Below are positions 16,690 through 24,246 of a stretch of DNA of 43,204 bases, one piece after another. The stretch comes from Desulfobacteraceae bacterium. Lineage in GTDB: Bacteria > Desulfobacterota > Desulfobacteria > Desulfobacterales > Desulfosalsimonadaceae. Position 1 is the stretch's first letter. Each line of letters begins with the position of its first letter. The notes beneath the pieces were generated by a model. It was not told where the DNA came from. It saw only the letters and a program-made list of their open reading frames with translations, and did no database searches. The stretch lies in assembly GCA_011390465.1 (NCBI GenBank), contig JAABSH010000030.1, forward strand, positions 1 to 43,204, given 5' to 3'. Made by a program: the position numbers and the translations under genes.

Positions 16690-17903
16690 GATAACACCTC
16701 CGGATTTTCCAAAGCACCAAACCAGCAGGCGCCCCTGACCAGGGCACTTTCTCCCAGTCCGACAGCCGGACGATCATCATCGGTCAGATGCATGACTGCC
16801 AGCGGCGGCGGGCCATTAAAAAATTTCGCAATTGCAATTTCAAGATCAATTTTGCCGTTTGGCAGGGGCTGATAGGGAAAAACTGCCCCATGCATATGAG
16901 TCGCCACATCAGGCGCAGACGGCATCGACGGAAGCCGGGTCGCTCCGGCTCGGGAAACAATCCCGGTGATCAATGCCTGCTGGTGGGAATACGACCGTTC
17001 ACCGCAGAAAGTGAGCCAGTCCCGGACTTCCGGAAACGTCATATCTCTGTTTTCCCTGATCCGGCCGGGAGAACGGATCAGCGCGGTTCCTACCAGCCCT
17101 TCAATTTCCCCCAGTACAACGAATCCGGCGGGTTTGCCTTCGATTTGATCCAGAATGTGTTTGAGTAGTGCGGAAGCAGTGTAAAAAGGAATCGCTTTAG
17201 TCGGAGCAAAACGGAGCAGGTGTGCCATCTCTCCTTTACAACTCAATGCCTGGACACACTGCATCCGGGGGAGGAACTGCTTTTCAGCAATCAGATAATC
17301 CGGCGGTGCCTGTTCATCCGGGGGCTGATAAACCACATTTCCAGCCGCAGCCAGAAATTCGCCGAAATGATCCCGGGCCTCTTCAAATGTCCCGGCAGCG
17401 CTTCCGATGCCTAACGCGCAAATATTTTTCGAAAAGGTCAGCATCTGCACCCTTTCTTTTTCCACCACCTCCCAGGGCCGCCAGTCGGCAGGTTCAGCCG
17501 CCGACAGTCGGGCATTTTCGTTTAAAACAAACGATTGAATCCCGCTATTTTCCGCAGCGTCCGTTTCACCACCCACTCCGGCAGCCGGCAGATCTTCCGG
17601 GAGCCCCTTTTTCAGCCACATCTGAAAACCCGAGGTGCTCAATGTCTGTTCGACAAAAGCGGTGGGATTTGAAACAGCGAAACTGCCCTGGACAATGCTG
17701 AGCTCTTTATACACCATTAAAAGCGCCCGAATCCCGGCAGAACTTAAGAAATCCATCTCCGACGCATCAATGACCAGATGATGCTTTCCTTCACGGATCT
17801 GGCGCAGGATTGTATCCGTAAAATGCTCAGACCAGGAGGCGTCCAGCCGCCCTTTGGGCTGTATGAGCAGGTATTTGCCCCGTTGTTCGAATTCAATTTG
17901 CAT
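16686..17903 (-). CDS. STAS domain fused to an uncharacterised C-terminal domain (paralogue A)
   Basis: 405 aa; start at ATG 17903 with AGGA upstream, since the longer frame adds non-homologous residues. Residues 1-110 are a STAS (SpoIIAA/anti-sigma-antagonist) domain with the phospho-acceptor region FLSSAGIR (Ser54/Ser55). The remaining ~290 residues form a domain with the landmarks GIGSAAGTFEEARDHFGEFL, LSCKGEMAHLLRF, GEIEGLVGTALIRSP, and the close DDDRPAVGLGESALVRGACW. I do not recognise a described function for it. A divergent paralogue with the same layout is at 30356-31504. It sits between the binding protein and permease of one importer operon, which suggests that transport and partner-switching regulation are linked. 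No membrane segment. Confidence 0.8.
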   Translation of the reverse strand: MQIEFEQRGKYLLIQPKGRLDASWSEHFTDTILRQIREGKHHLVIDASEMDFLSSAGIRALLMVYKELSIVQGSFAVSNPTAFVEQTLSTSGFQMWLKKGLPEDLPAAGVGGETDAAENSGIQSFVLNENARLSAAEPADWRPWEVVEKERVQMLTFSKNICALGIGSAAGTFEEARDHFGEFLAAAGNVVYQPPDEQAPPDYLIAEKQFLPRMQCVQALSCKGEMAHLLRFAPTKAIPFYTASALLKHILDQIEGKPAGFVVLGEIEGLVGTALIRSPGRIRENRDMTFPEVRDWLTFCGERSYSHQQALITGIVSRAGATRLPSMPSAPDVATHMHGAVFPYQPLPNGKIDLEIAIAKFFNGPPPLAVMHLTDDDRPAVGLGESALVRGACWFGALENPEVLS

Positions 17904-17947
17904 AGCATATCCTGTTATCCGGTTATCCACTTCAATTCCGAGAGGTC

Positions 17948-18006
17948 GGCACGGTGTCCGCCCCTGCAAAGTTTATCTCACGCCTCGTAGAGCAGGCCAC
18001 CGTGCC
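17948..18006 (-). other. Inverted repeat between binding protein and STAS gene
   Basis: GGCACGGTG (17948-17956) pairs perfectly with CACCGTGCC (17998-18006), and further CTGC/GCAG pairing is possible inside. It lies in the 169-bp gap after the binding-protein stop. There is no T run. It may shield the binding-protein mRNA or be partly terminating. Confidence 0.4.
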
Positions 18007-18072
18007 TGCTTGGAGTTGCCCGGAATTTGAAAAAATACGGCCAACTTCAGCGAAGCGGATAAACCTGTCCTG

Positions 18073-20103
18073 TTATTTTTCAGAAACATATAGCTCCGCC
18101 TGTTCCCGCATGGCTTCTGGAACCCTCAGTTTATACTTTCTTGCCAGCTCCGGGTTAAGAATAAACTTCTCAGATCGGGTATTGTTAAAAGGAATATCTT
18201 TTGGATGTTCCCCCCTTAAAATACGGACCACTTTTTCACCGGCTTCCCGGCCGGCGTCAAAATAATCTCTTGCCAGACAAACGACACCGCCGTATTTCAT
18301 CTGGTCACTGTCAAAGACATAGACCGGCAAATCATTTTCCGACGCTTTCCGGGCAATAAGGGCAAATCCGGGCCGCGTCAGATTATCCACCACCTGGGCC
18401 ACCACTTGAATATCCGCTTTACAAAGTTCAATCGCGGATTGCGCCACATCCGTACTGGAGGTAACCGGTATAGAAATGAGCGCTAAACCTTCCTTTTTCA
18501 GCGCTGCCTGAAACCAATCGCGATAAAGCACACTGTTGATTTCCGCAGGCGTGAAAAGTGTGCCCACCCGCCGGGCATTCGGCAGGGTTTGGCGGATTAT
18601 CCGCGCCATGCCGGCAAAAGGGGAACGGGTGCTGATGCCGGTCACATTCGGCAGATGGTCTGTTTCGCTTTTTCCCGCACCAGCCCTCACGCCGTCTGCC
18701 ACGCCGGTAAAAACGATCTTGGTTTCTTCACCCGCCTGCCGCAGTGCCGCCTGCAGTGTTGGCGTTGATATCACCATCAACAAGTCGACATGGTCCGCTT
18801 TGACGGTAGACATGATACTTGAAAGGGTGGACATATCCCCCTGGGCATTATAAATTGTTATGTTATAATCCCTGCCTTCCAGATAACCGGCCTGGTGAAT
18901 GCTTTCAAGCAGTCCGTCCCTGCACTGTTCTGCAAATTCCGTTTCACTGTAAAGCGCCATGGCCAGTTTAAAAGGACGGGATCGGGCACCAGGTGCCATA
19001 GAGAATCCGAAATTCTGCCGGCCGGTTTTGCCCGGCTCAGAATCCGTTGCCATCTGCTTTTCTGCTGCCTGTTTTTCCTGCCTGGCCAGCAATTCTTTAA
19101 CAGACGGGCGCATCGTCCACGCACCCGTCAAAGTGGCAAGCACATCATGGTTAAAACCCAGCTGTTCGGGAATCTTGTTTTCAATTCGAAAAGCAGACGG
19201 TTTCTTCCCTTCAAATATGGCAACGGCAATGTCTGCCGTGTATTGCCCCACGGTATAATAATCCGCCCCCAGCCCGAAAAGCGCTCCTTTTTCCGCGTCC
19301 GAGGGACTGTTGGTAAAAACCGGAATACCGGCCTGTTTTGCCAGACTGACGATCAGCCCGGCAGATGCGATGGCAACGCTGTCTCCCCCGATCCACACGG
19401 CATCCACATTCCTGGCAAACAGGGAACGGGCGGCTTCGGAAACCTCGGAGGTATTGGCCGCATTGGCCTCGACAAGTTCCACGCCCAGGGTTTGGCAAGT
19501 TGCCCGTGCAATATCAAGGCAGGCTTCCGAGCATTGTTCCCCGGGATTCCAGACAACGCCAAGACGTTTGAGATCGGGATTCATTTCATAGGCAATGCGG
19601 ATGGATTGTTCAACCGGCTGAAATGTTCCGACACCGGCAATATAGGACGGATGCTGGTGCGGTTCCGGGCCGGTAATGCCCACGCCCGTGCCAAAGGGAT
19701 CGGTTACGGCTCCGAAAACATGCGTCTTTTTAGTGGCTTTATTGGCTTTGGCAAAGGTCTGCAACGCAACAGTGCTGGAGGTGATAACCATATCATAGGG
19801 GCTGTTGGCAATATCTCTGGCCATGGCATTGGCCGTTGCGTAATCCCCCTGGGGATTATAAATACGGATGTTCTTCCCGTCCGGCGCCCGAAATCCCTCT
19901 TCTTCCAATCGATCGACAATCCCGGCAACGTGGGAATCCAGAACACCGGTGGAGGCAATCTGCATAATAGCGATGGAAGGATAGACACTTTTATTTTCCT
20001 CCACATACCCTGCCCGCTGCTCCCGGTCCGACATCAAAAGGATAAAGGATGTTGCCACAATAAGACTAATTGCCAGCCACAAGTGTTTGATGATATTTTT
20101 CAT
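18073..20103 (-). CDS. Tandem ABC_sub_bind (TrpX-like) substrate-binding protein
   Basis: 676 aa, about twice the family's usual ~320. A single N-terminal hydrophobic segment (about 8-25) serves as signal peptide or anchor. Two consecutive receptor domains follow: the first about 40-345 (IAIMQIASTGVLDSHVAGI, YNPQGDYATANAMA, VITSSTVALQTFAKA), the second about 385-665 (LAMALYSETEFAEQCRDGL, YNAQGDMSTLSSIMSTV, VISTPTLQAALRQ). The matching blocks show an internal duplication, joined by a charged linker (about 345-380). It is the receptor of the importer encoded downstream and would present two ligand sites per polypeptide. ABC_sub_bind receptors are known for tryptophan/tyrosine; the ligand here is unknown. 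A consensus-like promoter lies 79 bp upstream. Confidence 0.88.
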   Translation of the reverse strand: MKNIIKHLWLAISLIVATSFILLMSDREQRAGYVEENKSVYPSIAIMQIASTGVLDSHVAGIVDRLEEEGFRAPDGKNIRIYNPQGDYATANAMARDIANSPYDMVITSSTVALQTFAKANKATKKTHVFGAVTDPFGTGVGITGPEPHQHPSYIAGVGTFQPVEQSIRIAYEMNPDLKRLGVVWNPGEQCSEACLDIARATCQTLGVELVEANAANTSEVSEAARSLFARNVDAVWIGGDSVAIASAGLIVSLAKQAGIPVFTNSPSDAEKGALFGLGADYYTVGQYTADIAVAIFEGKKPSAFRIENKIPEQLGFNHDVLATLTGAWTMRPSVKELLARQEKQAAEKQMATDSEPGKTGRQNFGFSMAPGARSRPFKLAMALYSETEFAEQCRDGLLESIHQAGYLEGRDYNITIYNAQGDMSTLSSIMSTVKADHVDLLMVISTPTLQAALRQAGEETKIVFTGVADGVRAGAGKSETDHLPNVTGISTRSPFAGMARIIRQTLPNARRVGTLFTPAEINSVLYRDWFQAALKKEGLALISIPVTSSTDVAQSAIELCKADIQVVAQVVDNLTRPGFALIARKASENDLPVYVFDSDQMKYGGVVCLARDYFDAGREAGEKVVRILRGEHPKDIPFNNTRSEKFILNPELARKYKLRVPEAMREQAELYVSEK

Positions 20104-20140
20104 AATTACCCGTTTGCGCTAAAGTGAATTTAAACCGTAT

Positions 20141-20170
20141 TTTAAACTTAACCTTAAAGTAAAGTTTAAA
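20141..20170 (-). promoter_or_regulatory. Operator-like palindrome in the leader of the tandem-receptor operon
   Basis: TTTAAACTT (20141-20149) and AAGTTTAAA (20162-20170) form a perfect 9-bp inverted repeat with a 12-base spacer. It falls just downstream of the predicted transcription start of the promoter at 20182-20210, a common place for repressor binding. No named box (TrpR, TyrR) fits exactly. Confidence 0.45.
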
Positions 20171-20181
20171 AAAGCTCAGCT

Positions 20182-20210
20182 ATAATAGATAATTTTGCTA
20201 TTATTTTCAA
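20182..20210 (-). promoter_or_regulatory. Sigma-70-type promoter for the tandem-receptor importer operon
   Basis: On the minus strand, TTGAAA (complement of 20205-20210) and TATTAT (complement of 20182-20187) are separated by exactly 17 bases, close to the TTGACA/TATAAT consensus at ideal spacing. The start codon is at 20103, leaving a leader of about 70 bases that contains the palindrome at 20141-20170. Confidence 0.6.
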
Positions 20211-20513
20211 CGGTTAATAATATGAATCATCGAAGGTGGTTATATTTGCGGCAAGGGTGAGGAGAATCGGAGGGTAATACAGACATATCGCATGATTTTT
20301 TCAAAATATCTGGAATTGCACTCAAGCAACAAGACCACAATATATGGATTTGCCAATTGGGATTGTTTGGCAAGGATAGCTATTGTATGCTGCACTGGAG
20401 GGGAGGTTTTTGACAGTGCGCATTATTAAAATGTGAACGCGCCCTTCAACGGCGGGACGACAAGGACCCGGGGTCAAGGGTAGACTTGACCACAATTATA
20501 TAAATCAGGAATG
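20211..20513. other. Intergenic region with a REP-like hairpin at its end
   Basis: No gene is supported in these 300 bp. Near the right end, GGTCAAG (20472-20478), a six-base loop and CTTGACC (20485-20491) form a perfect REP-like hairpin within the phrase GACCCGGGGTCAAGGGTAGA. Related phrases recur at 21257-21334 on the other side of the next gene. Confidence 0.6.
20466..20491. repeat. REP-like palindrome, left copy
   Basis: Contains GACCCGGGGTCAAGG followed by GTAGACTTGACC; the inner arms GGTCAAG/CTTGACC are perfectly complementary. Elements with GGGTCAAGTCTAC-type palindromes are, as I recall, spread by REP-associated (Y1) transposases in many proteobacterial groups; no such transposase is in the window. 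Confidence 0.6.
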
Positions 20514-21206
20514 CTATTGGTGGTTAATTCTGTTATGAAGTTGCTCTTGAAGCTGATATAGCTCAGCTAAATCATTTGAATGATATTCCTTAATTTTTTG
20601 ATTTATCCATTGATTAAGATTATCAACTTTTATGGTATAAAATTTTGCAAATTCAGATATGCGAATTTCTTCTGAGCAGGTTTCAAGATACTTTCTGCTT
20701 TTGGCATTCCACCCAGGCCATTCAAGTAATTCATCCTTTCTTAAAAAAATATTCATATTGCCATCCTCATCTATTTTTATACTCGCACTTGGCAATCCGT
20801 AGTGGAGAATGTAGTTCCTAAGCCTCTTAGTAAAATTGCTCAACTCATCATTTACAAAATCCATATTTATTTTTTCTTGATATTGTGTATAAATCTTAGT
20901 GTTTGAATACTTTTTAATTATCTTTCTTGTGATATCAACTAACATATTGGCTGATGCAAGGAAATTGTGTAGATATCTTATGATTTCTAAAAGATACTCT
21001 GAAGTTAATGATGAATTTTCTTGGTCCATTAACCCATGATTCATTGCTTCTGCTAAGTTTTCTCCGACCGATAATTTTTCTGCTAAATCTTTACAATTAC
21101 CTATAAAAACGAGTATGCAATTATTATGATAGTTCATTCTGGCAATACATTTATAGCCTTCAGAATTTTCAATTTTTTCTCTAAGGCGCTGGATTTCCGA
21201 ATGCAT
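20514..21206 (-). CDS. Hypothetical protein with HEPN-like RX4H motif
   Basis: 230 aa, AT-rich, with many AAA/ATT codons unlike the flanking genes, so probably acquired. Mostly alpha-helical. Residues 126-140 read TKRLRNYILHYGLPS: Arg130-Asn131-x3-His135 fits the RX4-6H motif with a polar residue after the Arg, as in HEPN ribonuclease-like domains. The preceding long helix (LHNFLASANMLVDITRKIIKKY) is compatible with a HEPN helical bundle. No signal peptide or membrane segment. I do not recognise a characterised family. The stop codon is only 23 bp from a REP-like hairpin. It is followed upstream on the same strand by a second protein with an RX4H motif. Confidence 0.6.
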   Translation of the reverse strand: MHSEIQRLREKIENSEGYKCIARMNYHNNCILVFIGNCKDLAEKLSVGENLAEAMNHGLMDQENSSLTSEYLLEIIRYLHNFLASANMLVDITRKIIKKYSNTKIYTQYQEKINMDFVNDELSNFTKRLRNYILHYGLPSASIKIDEDGNMNIFLRKDELLEWPGWNAKSRKYLETCSEEIRISEFAKFYTIKVDNLNQWINQKIKEYHSNDLAELYQLQEQLHNRINHQ

Positions 21207-21256
21207 GTGTTCCCTCTAAATGCATTTGTAAATATTGAAAAGAGTCGATTCTATAG

Positions 21257-21334
21257 GACCCGGGGTAAAGCCTGTCCTTGACCCATTTAAAATCTCATTA
21301 AGATTTAAGAGTAGACTTGACCCCAATTCTATAT
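21257..21334. repeat. REP-like palindrome remnants, right copy
   Basis: GACCCGGGGTAAAGCCTGTC and CTTGACCC (21257-21284) form an imperfect version of the left hairpin. About 30 bp later, GAGTAGACTTGACCCCAATT (21309-21328) repeats the right half of the left copy with one or two changes. These are two decayed units of the same element, so the 20514-21206 gene is bracketed by them. Confidence 0.55.
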
Positions 21335-21394
21335 CAAGCGTGCTACCGGAACCGATTATTCGACAAATATTTGGATCAGAAATCCATATCGGCT

Positions 21395-22156
21395 TCAGCG
21401 GTTCAAGAAACGACAGTCCGCTTGGAATTCGTCGAAGGTGCCCACCCGAAAAGCATGCTTCGCGTGATACATTACACACTTCTCTTTTTTAAGGCACTGC
21501 TCGGCCTCTGATCGAAGTGGGCGGTATGCCCGGTGATGCAAAACGTCATTTCTCAAAATCCCAACTCGTAACCCAAAAAGATCCTCAAGCAATTTTCTAA
21601 TGTTCGAGTCCGCAACTTGAAAGATGGTGGCCTGTGGGGGATCATGCTTCATTTCAGCGGAGATGTTAACAATAGCCTCAGTTGCTTCAGAGATGTTTGT
21701 GGGGGCGATACCTATTGCGATTGTGTTTATTAAAAGATTTCGGAGAGGATAGAACGTGCACTTTTTGATCTTCATGTCCAATTTATCGCGCAGCTCTTTG
21801 AGTTGTTTCATGTCCTGATCATACTCACTCAAAGAAAAATACGGTCGATAAATGTAGTGCGCGGCCGCGAAAGTCGCGAAGAATAACTCCCATGCTTGCG
21901 CCATACTGGCTATAACCTGCATGTATCGTTTTGTATCAAAGCTTTCTTGAGCGGCAAAGATGAATACCTCGTAGGGTGGATTAATCGAGTCGCTTACCAC
22001 CCTGAACTCGACTCCGCAGAATGGGCACACGACATTCTCACCAGCATACGGCCCAGTGTGGCCGAAGTCTTCACGCCGGTTGAATATACACTCTGCGCCA
22101 CAATTTTCGCATTCAACTGTGACGGTCTCGTAATCGGTTTTTGAGATCCTACTCAA
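21395..22156 (-). CDS. Zinc-ribbon protein with HEPN-like domain
   Basis: 253 aa. The N-terminus has two cysteine pairs, CENC (16-19) and CPFC (44-47), forming a zinc ribbon. The C-terminal half contains LRNDVLHHRAYRPLRSEAE: Arg202-Asn203-x3-His207 is an RX4H motif, and the RN-x-x-x-H followed by RP and an acidic helix is very like HEPN domains of RNase or nucleotide-binding type. The apparent start is TTG at 22154-22156 with only a weak GGA upstream, so the start is uncertain; no ATG precedes the zinc ribbon. GC content is lower than in the main operons. It neighbours another RX4H protein, so the pair may be a toxin/antitoxin or defence-like unit, but that is inference. Confidence 0.6.
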   Translation of the reverse strand: MSRISKTDYETVTVECENCGAECIFNRREDFGHTGPYAGENVVCPFCGVEFRVVSDSINPPYEVFIFAAQESFDTKRYMQVIASMAQAWELFFATFAAAHYIYRPYFSLSEYDQDMKQLKELRDKLDMKIKKCTFYPLRNLLINTIAIGIAPTNISEATEAIVNISAEMKHDPPQATIFQVADSNIRKLLEDLFGLRVGILRNDVLHHRAYRPLRSEAEQCLKKEKCVMYHAKHAFRVGTFDEFQADCRFLNR

Positions 22157-22240
22157 TGCAATTTCCGTTTAATTAAGTTCCATGGTTCTAAAATAAAAAT
22201 ACTTTTCAGACTTGCCTTTACTCCCAAATAATATTCCGAA

Positions 22241-22702
22241 TCAATTACAGAGACTAATAAAACAACCGCCACCACCACCACCACCGGATGATTTTTTGGC
22301 GGGGACGGTTACATAATCAAGATCAAAATCGGAAACAAGGTCGAACTCCTTAGACAAGTCCAAATCATCCCCCCACTCTTTTTTTTTTATCGTTAAATAT
22401 TCTGTGTCGCCATTGAGGACTGCTGCAACAGGCTCTCCTTCAGCATCATAAAACCCAAAACCTCCAATTGCAGTATATATTTGCCCGTCTTGACGAATAC
22501 CTAAGTTAAAAAGGAGGAAACTATAAAAAAAACCTTGAGCTTTAATCTCTGCGTGAATTTTGCCATCAAGTCGATAGATGTATACACTTACACGTTCGTT
22601 TCCTTCAAAAGAAAATTGTTTGAAGACATCATTTTCGACATCATCGGAGAAAGCAGTTTGGGGGATAAGAAAAATTAAAAAAAATAGGATTATCTTTTTC
22701 AT
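22241..22702 (-). CDS. Exported protein with C-terminal poly-Gly/Cys tail
   Basis: 153 aa from ATG 22702, chosen because GCAGGAG sits at the right spacing (a GTG two codons earlier touches it). A clear signal peptide (KKIILFFLIFLIPQTAFS-DD) is followed by a small beta-rich domain of unknown type. The C-terminus is SSGGGGGGGCFISLCN. Poly-glycine followed by Cys near the end recalls C-terminal sorting or anchoring tails (GGGGGGCFIATAAYGS-type and SYNERG-CTERM-like) found in Desulfobacterota and relatives, so processing or lipid/thioether anchoring at the cysteine is possible. AT-rich, likely part of the same acquired island. Confidence 0.6.
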   Translation of the reverse strand: MKKIILFFLIFLIPQTAFSDDVENDVFKQFSFEGNERVSVYIYRLDGKIHAEIKAQGFFYSFLLFNLGIRQDGQIYTAIGGFGFYDAEGEPVAAVLNGDTEYLTIKKKEWGDDLDLSKEFDLVSDFDLDYVTVPAKKSSGGGGGGGCFISLCN

Positions 22703-22880
22703 TGTCACTCCTGCAATTTAGGTTTTTATTATGGTTCAAAAGTCGTGTGATAATGCGCGAGTTGACCGGCGAACGTGTGGCTATTGCAATATACAGTGAG
22801 ATGCAGATTTTTCCGTGAACACTGTTGTCTATTTTTTTCTGATAACCTTGCTGTTATCTCAACTTAATATATTTTCTATA

Positions 22881-23684
22881 TCATTGATGCCTTTGGAAAG
22901 GTTTTGTCGCAATGTTAGACCGATCAATATCACTTTGCCATACCGGTTGTGATTTTGTATTCAATGATCTAAATTGAAGTTTCACTTTTTCTTTTTCGAT
23001 GTCATTAATTCTGTATTCCAAATATAAATCCGTTATAAAACCAATTTTCCCATGGTTCTTGCTGTTAATCACGAGCCATTTTTTATCAAATAGGCCGGGC
23101 GGTATTATGAAATCTTTAGCAAACAAATGATTTTCAGGAAATATTTCTGCATCTTCAATTTTGGATTGTATTTTATTAAATTCATTTACCGAAAGGACTG
23201 TGGCTCCAGCCGTTGCAGTCATAAGGCCTAAACTTTGAATGTTGCTATTATTTGAACCGGCAGCAATCCCCGCCCCTAATCCAGTTATTACTCCTATCGC
23301 CAATTGCTGGTTATAATTTCGAATTTTATTTCGCTTTTGCGTGGACTTGAACCATACAGATAGATCCGTTCCATAAGTAAAATTTATATTTTCATTAGCT
23401 TCTTCGCTACCGAAATCGATTTTTATATCCGTAAGCCTAACCCATTCTTGAGAGGTGTTTTCAAAGGTTAAATCGATAAACGCAAAAAATTTACTTGATA
23501 ACTGCCTTTTAAGCTTTCCACTTATTATTAACTCAGATTCAGCTTGTAAACCCTCTTCAATTGATGTTTTTTTAGTTGTATCAGAATTAACTTGATTGAC
23601 TGGAACGGCATAACTACCAGAGTGGACACTTGCACAACTAGTACAGAATATAAATAAACAAATAATGCTAAGAATATTTCTCAA
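22881..23684 (-). CDS. Putative lipoprotein of unknown function
   Basis: 267 aa from TTG 23684: TATGGAG lies seven bases before it, and the resulting N-terminus RNILSIICLFIFCTSCASV is a good signal peptide with a lipobox-like CTSC. The mature part starts with a Ser/Thr-rich linker, then a beta-domain (SKFFAFIDLTFENTSQEWVRL), a glycine-rich hydrophobic stretch (LAIGVITGLGAGIAAGSN, possibly a membrane hairpin), and a second beta-domain (FIIPPGLFDKKWLVINSKNHGKIGFI). Not recognised. AT-rich like its neighbours. Confidence 0.55.
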   Translation of the reverse strand: MRNILSIICLFIFCTSCASVHSGSYAVPVNQVNSDTTKKTSIEEGLQAESELIISGKLKRQLSSKFFAFIDLTFENTSQEWVRLTDIKIDFGSEEANENINFTYGTDLSVWFKSTQKRNKIRNYNQQLAIGVITGLGAGIAAGSNNSNIQSLGLMTATAGATVLSVNEFNKIQSKIEDAEIFPENHLFAKDFIIPPGLFDKKWLVINSKNHGKIGFITDLYLEYRINDIEKEKVKLQFRSLNTKSQPVWQSDIDRSNIATKPFQRHQ

Positions 23685-23702
23685 AACTGGTCTCCATAAC
23701 AA

Positions 23703-24078
23703 ATATACATTTATAGCTATTGAAAATAATTGTCAAAATTATGAGATAATACCACAAATTACTATAATAATCAAAAAATAGATAATTTTTTATTGTCACT
23801 GAATGTGGTATTGTTTGGTTTTATGATAACGAAAACGACGCTATTGCAAAGTTTTTTAAAAATGCACCATATCGATAATTTTGCTCGCAGACATCGCTCC
23901 CTCAAAAATGCAATTTCACTACATGTTGGGGTAACAGAAATAATTAAAAGCTGTGATCTGGTCAACAAATGTCAGAAACTTCGTGGCCTGCGATAAGAGA
24001 ATAGAACCCAAAAAAAACTGTTGGGGTCGCAGCACGGTCACATAGCCGTGAACATTATAGCTCCATGATCTTCAAAAG
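23703..24078. other. Intergenic region, no gene supported
   Basis: About 375 bp, AT-rich. Short frames on both strands lack ribosome-binding sites and recognisable motifs. A small hairpin CACGG/CCGTG lies at 24033-24050. Confidence 0.5.
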
Positions 24079-24246
24079 TTATTTCTTATCTTTTATAATT
24101 TCCAGTCTATCTTCGGCTTTATCGGCATACTCACTTTCGGGGTAGTTTTCGATTATACTCTTATACAATTTTTTGGCATGCGTAAAATTGGTTTGCAATT
24201 CTTCAAACTGAGCCGTTTCAAATGTTTCTTTTGCTTTGTGTGCGGT
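24079..24246 (-). pseudogene. 3' remnant of a TPR-like gene, in frame after the phosphatase stop
   Basis: Reading on past the TAA stop of the phosphatase (24247-24249) in the same frame gives 55 codons to a TAA at 24079-24081 with no start codon. The peptide begins TAHKAKETFETAQFEELQTN and ends with LYKSIIENYPESEYADKA and a lysine-rich tail, a classic TPR_6/YbgF-type repeat pattern common at the C-termini of tetratricopeptide proteins. It looks like the tail of a lost gene joined to the operon end by a deletion. Confidence 0.6.

Noticed and set aside
18895-20127. 410-codon open frame on the plus strand opposite the tandem receptor
   Set aside because: Composition is Arg/Gly/Phe/His-rich without motifs, typical of an antisense shadow; the minus-strand gene is certain.
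23793-23996. 67-codon plus-strand frame and an overlapping 65-codon minus-strand frame
   Set aside because: No ribosome-binding site, no recognisable motif, AT-rich random character.
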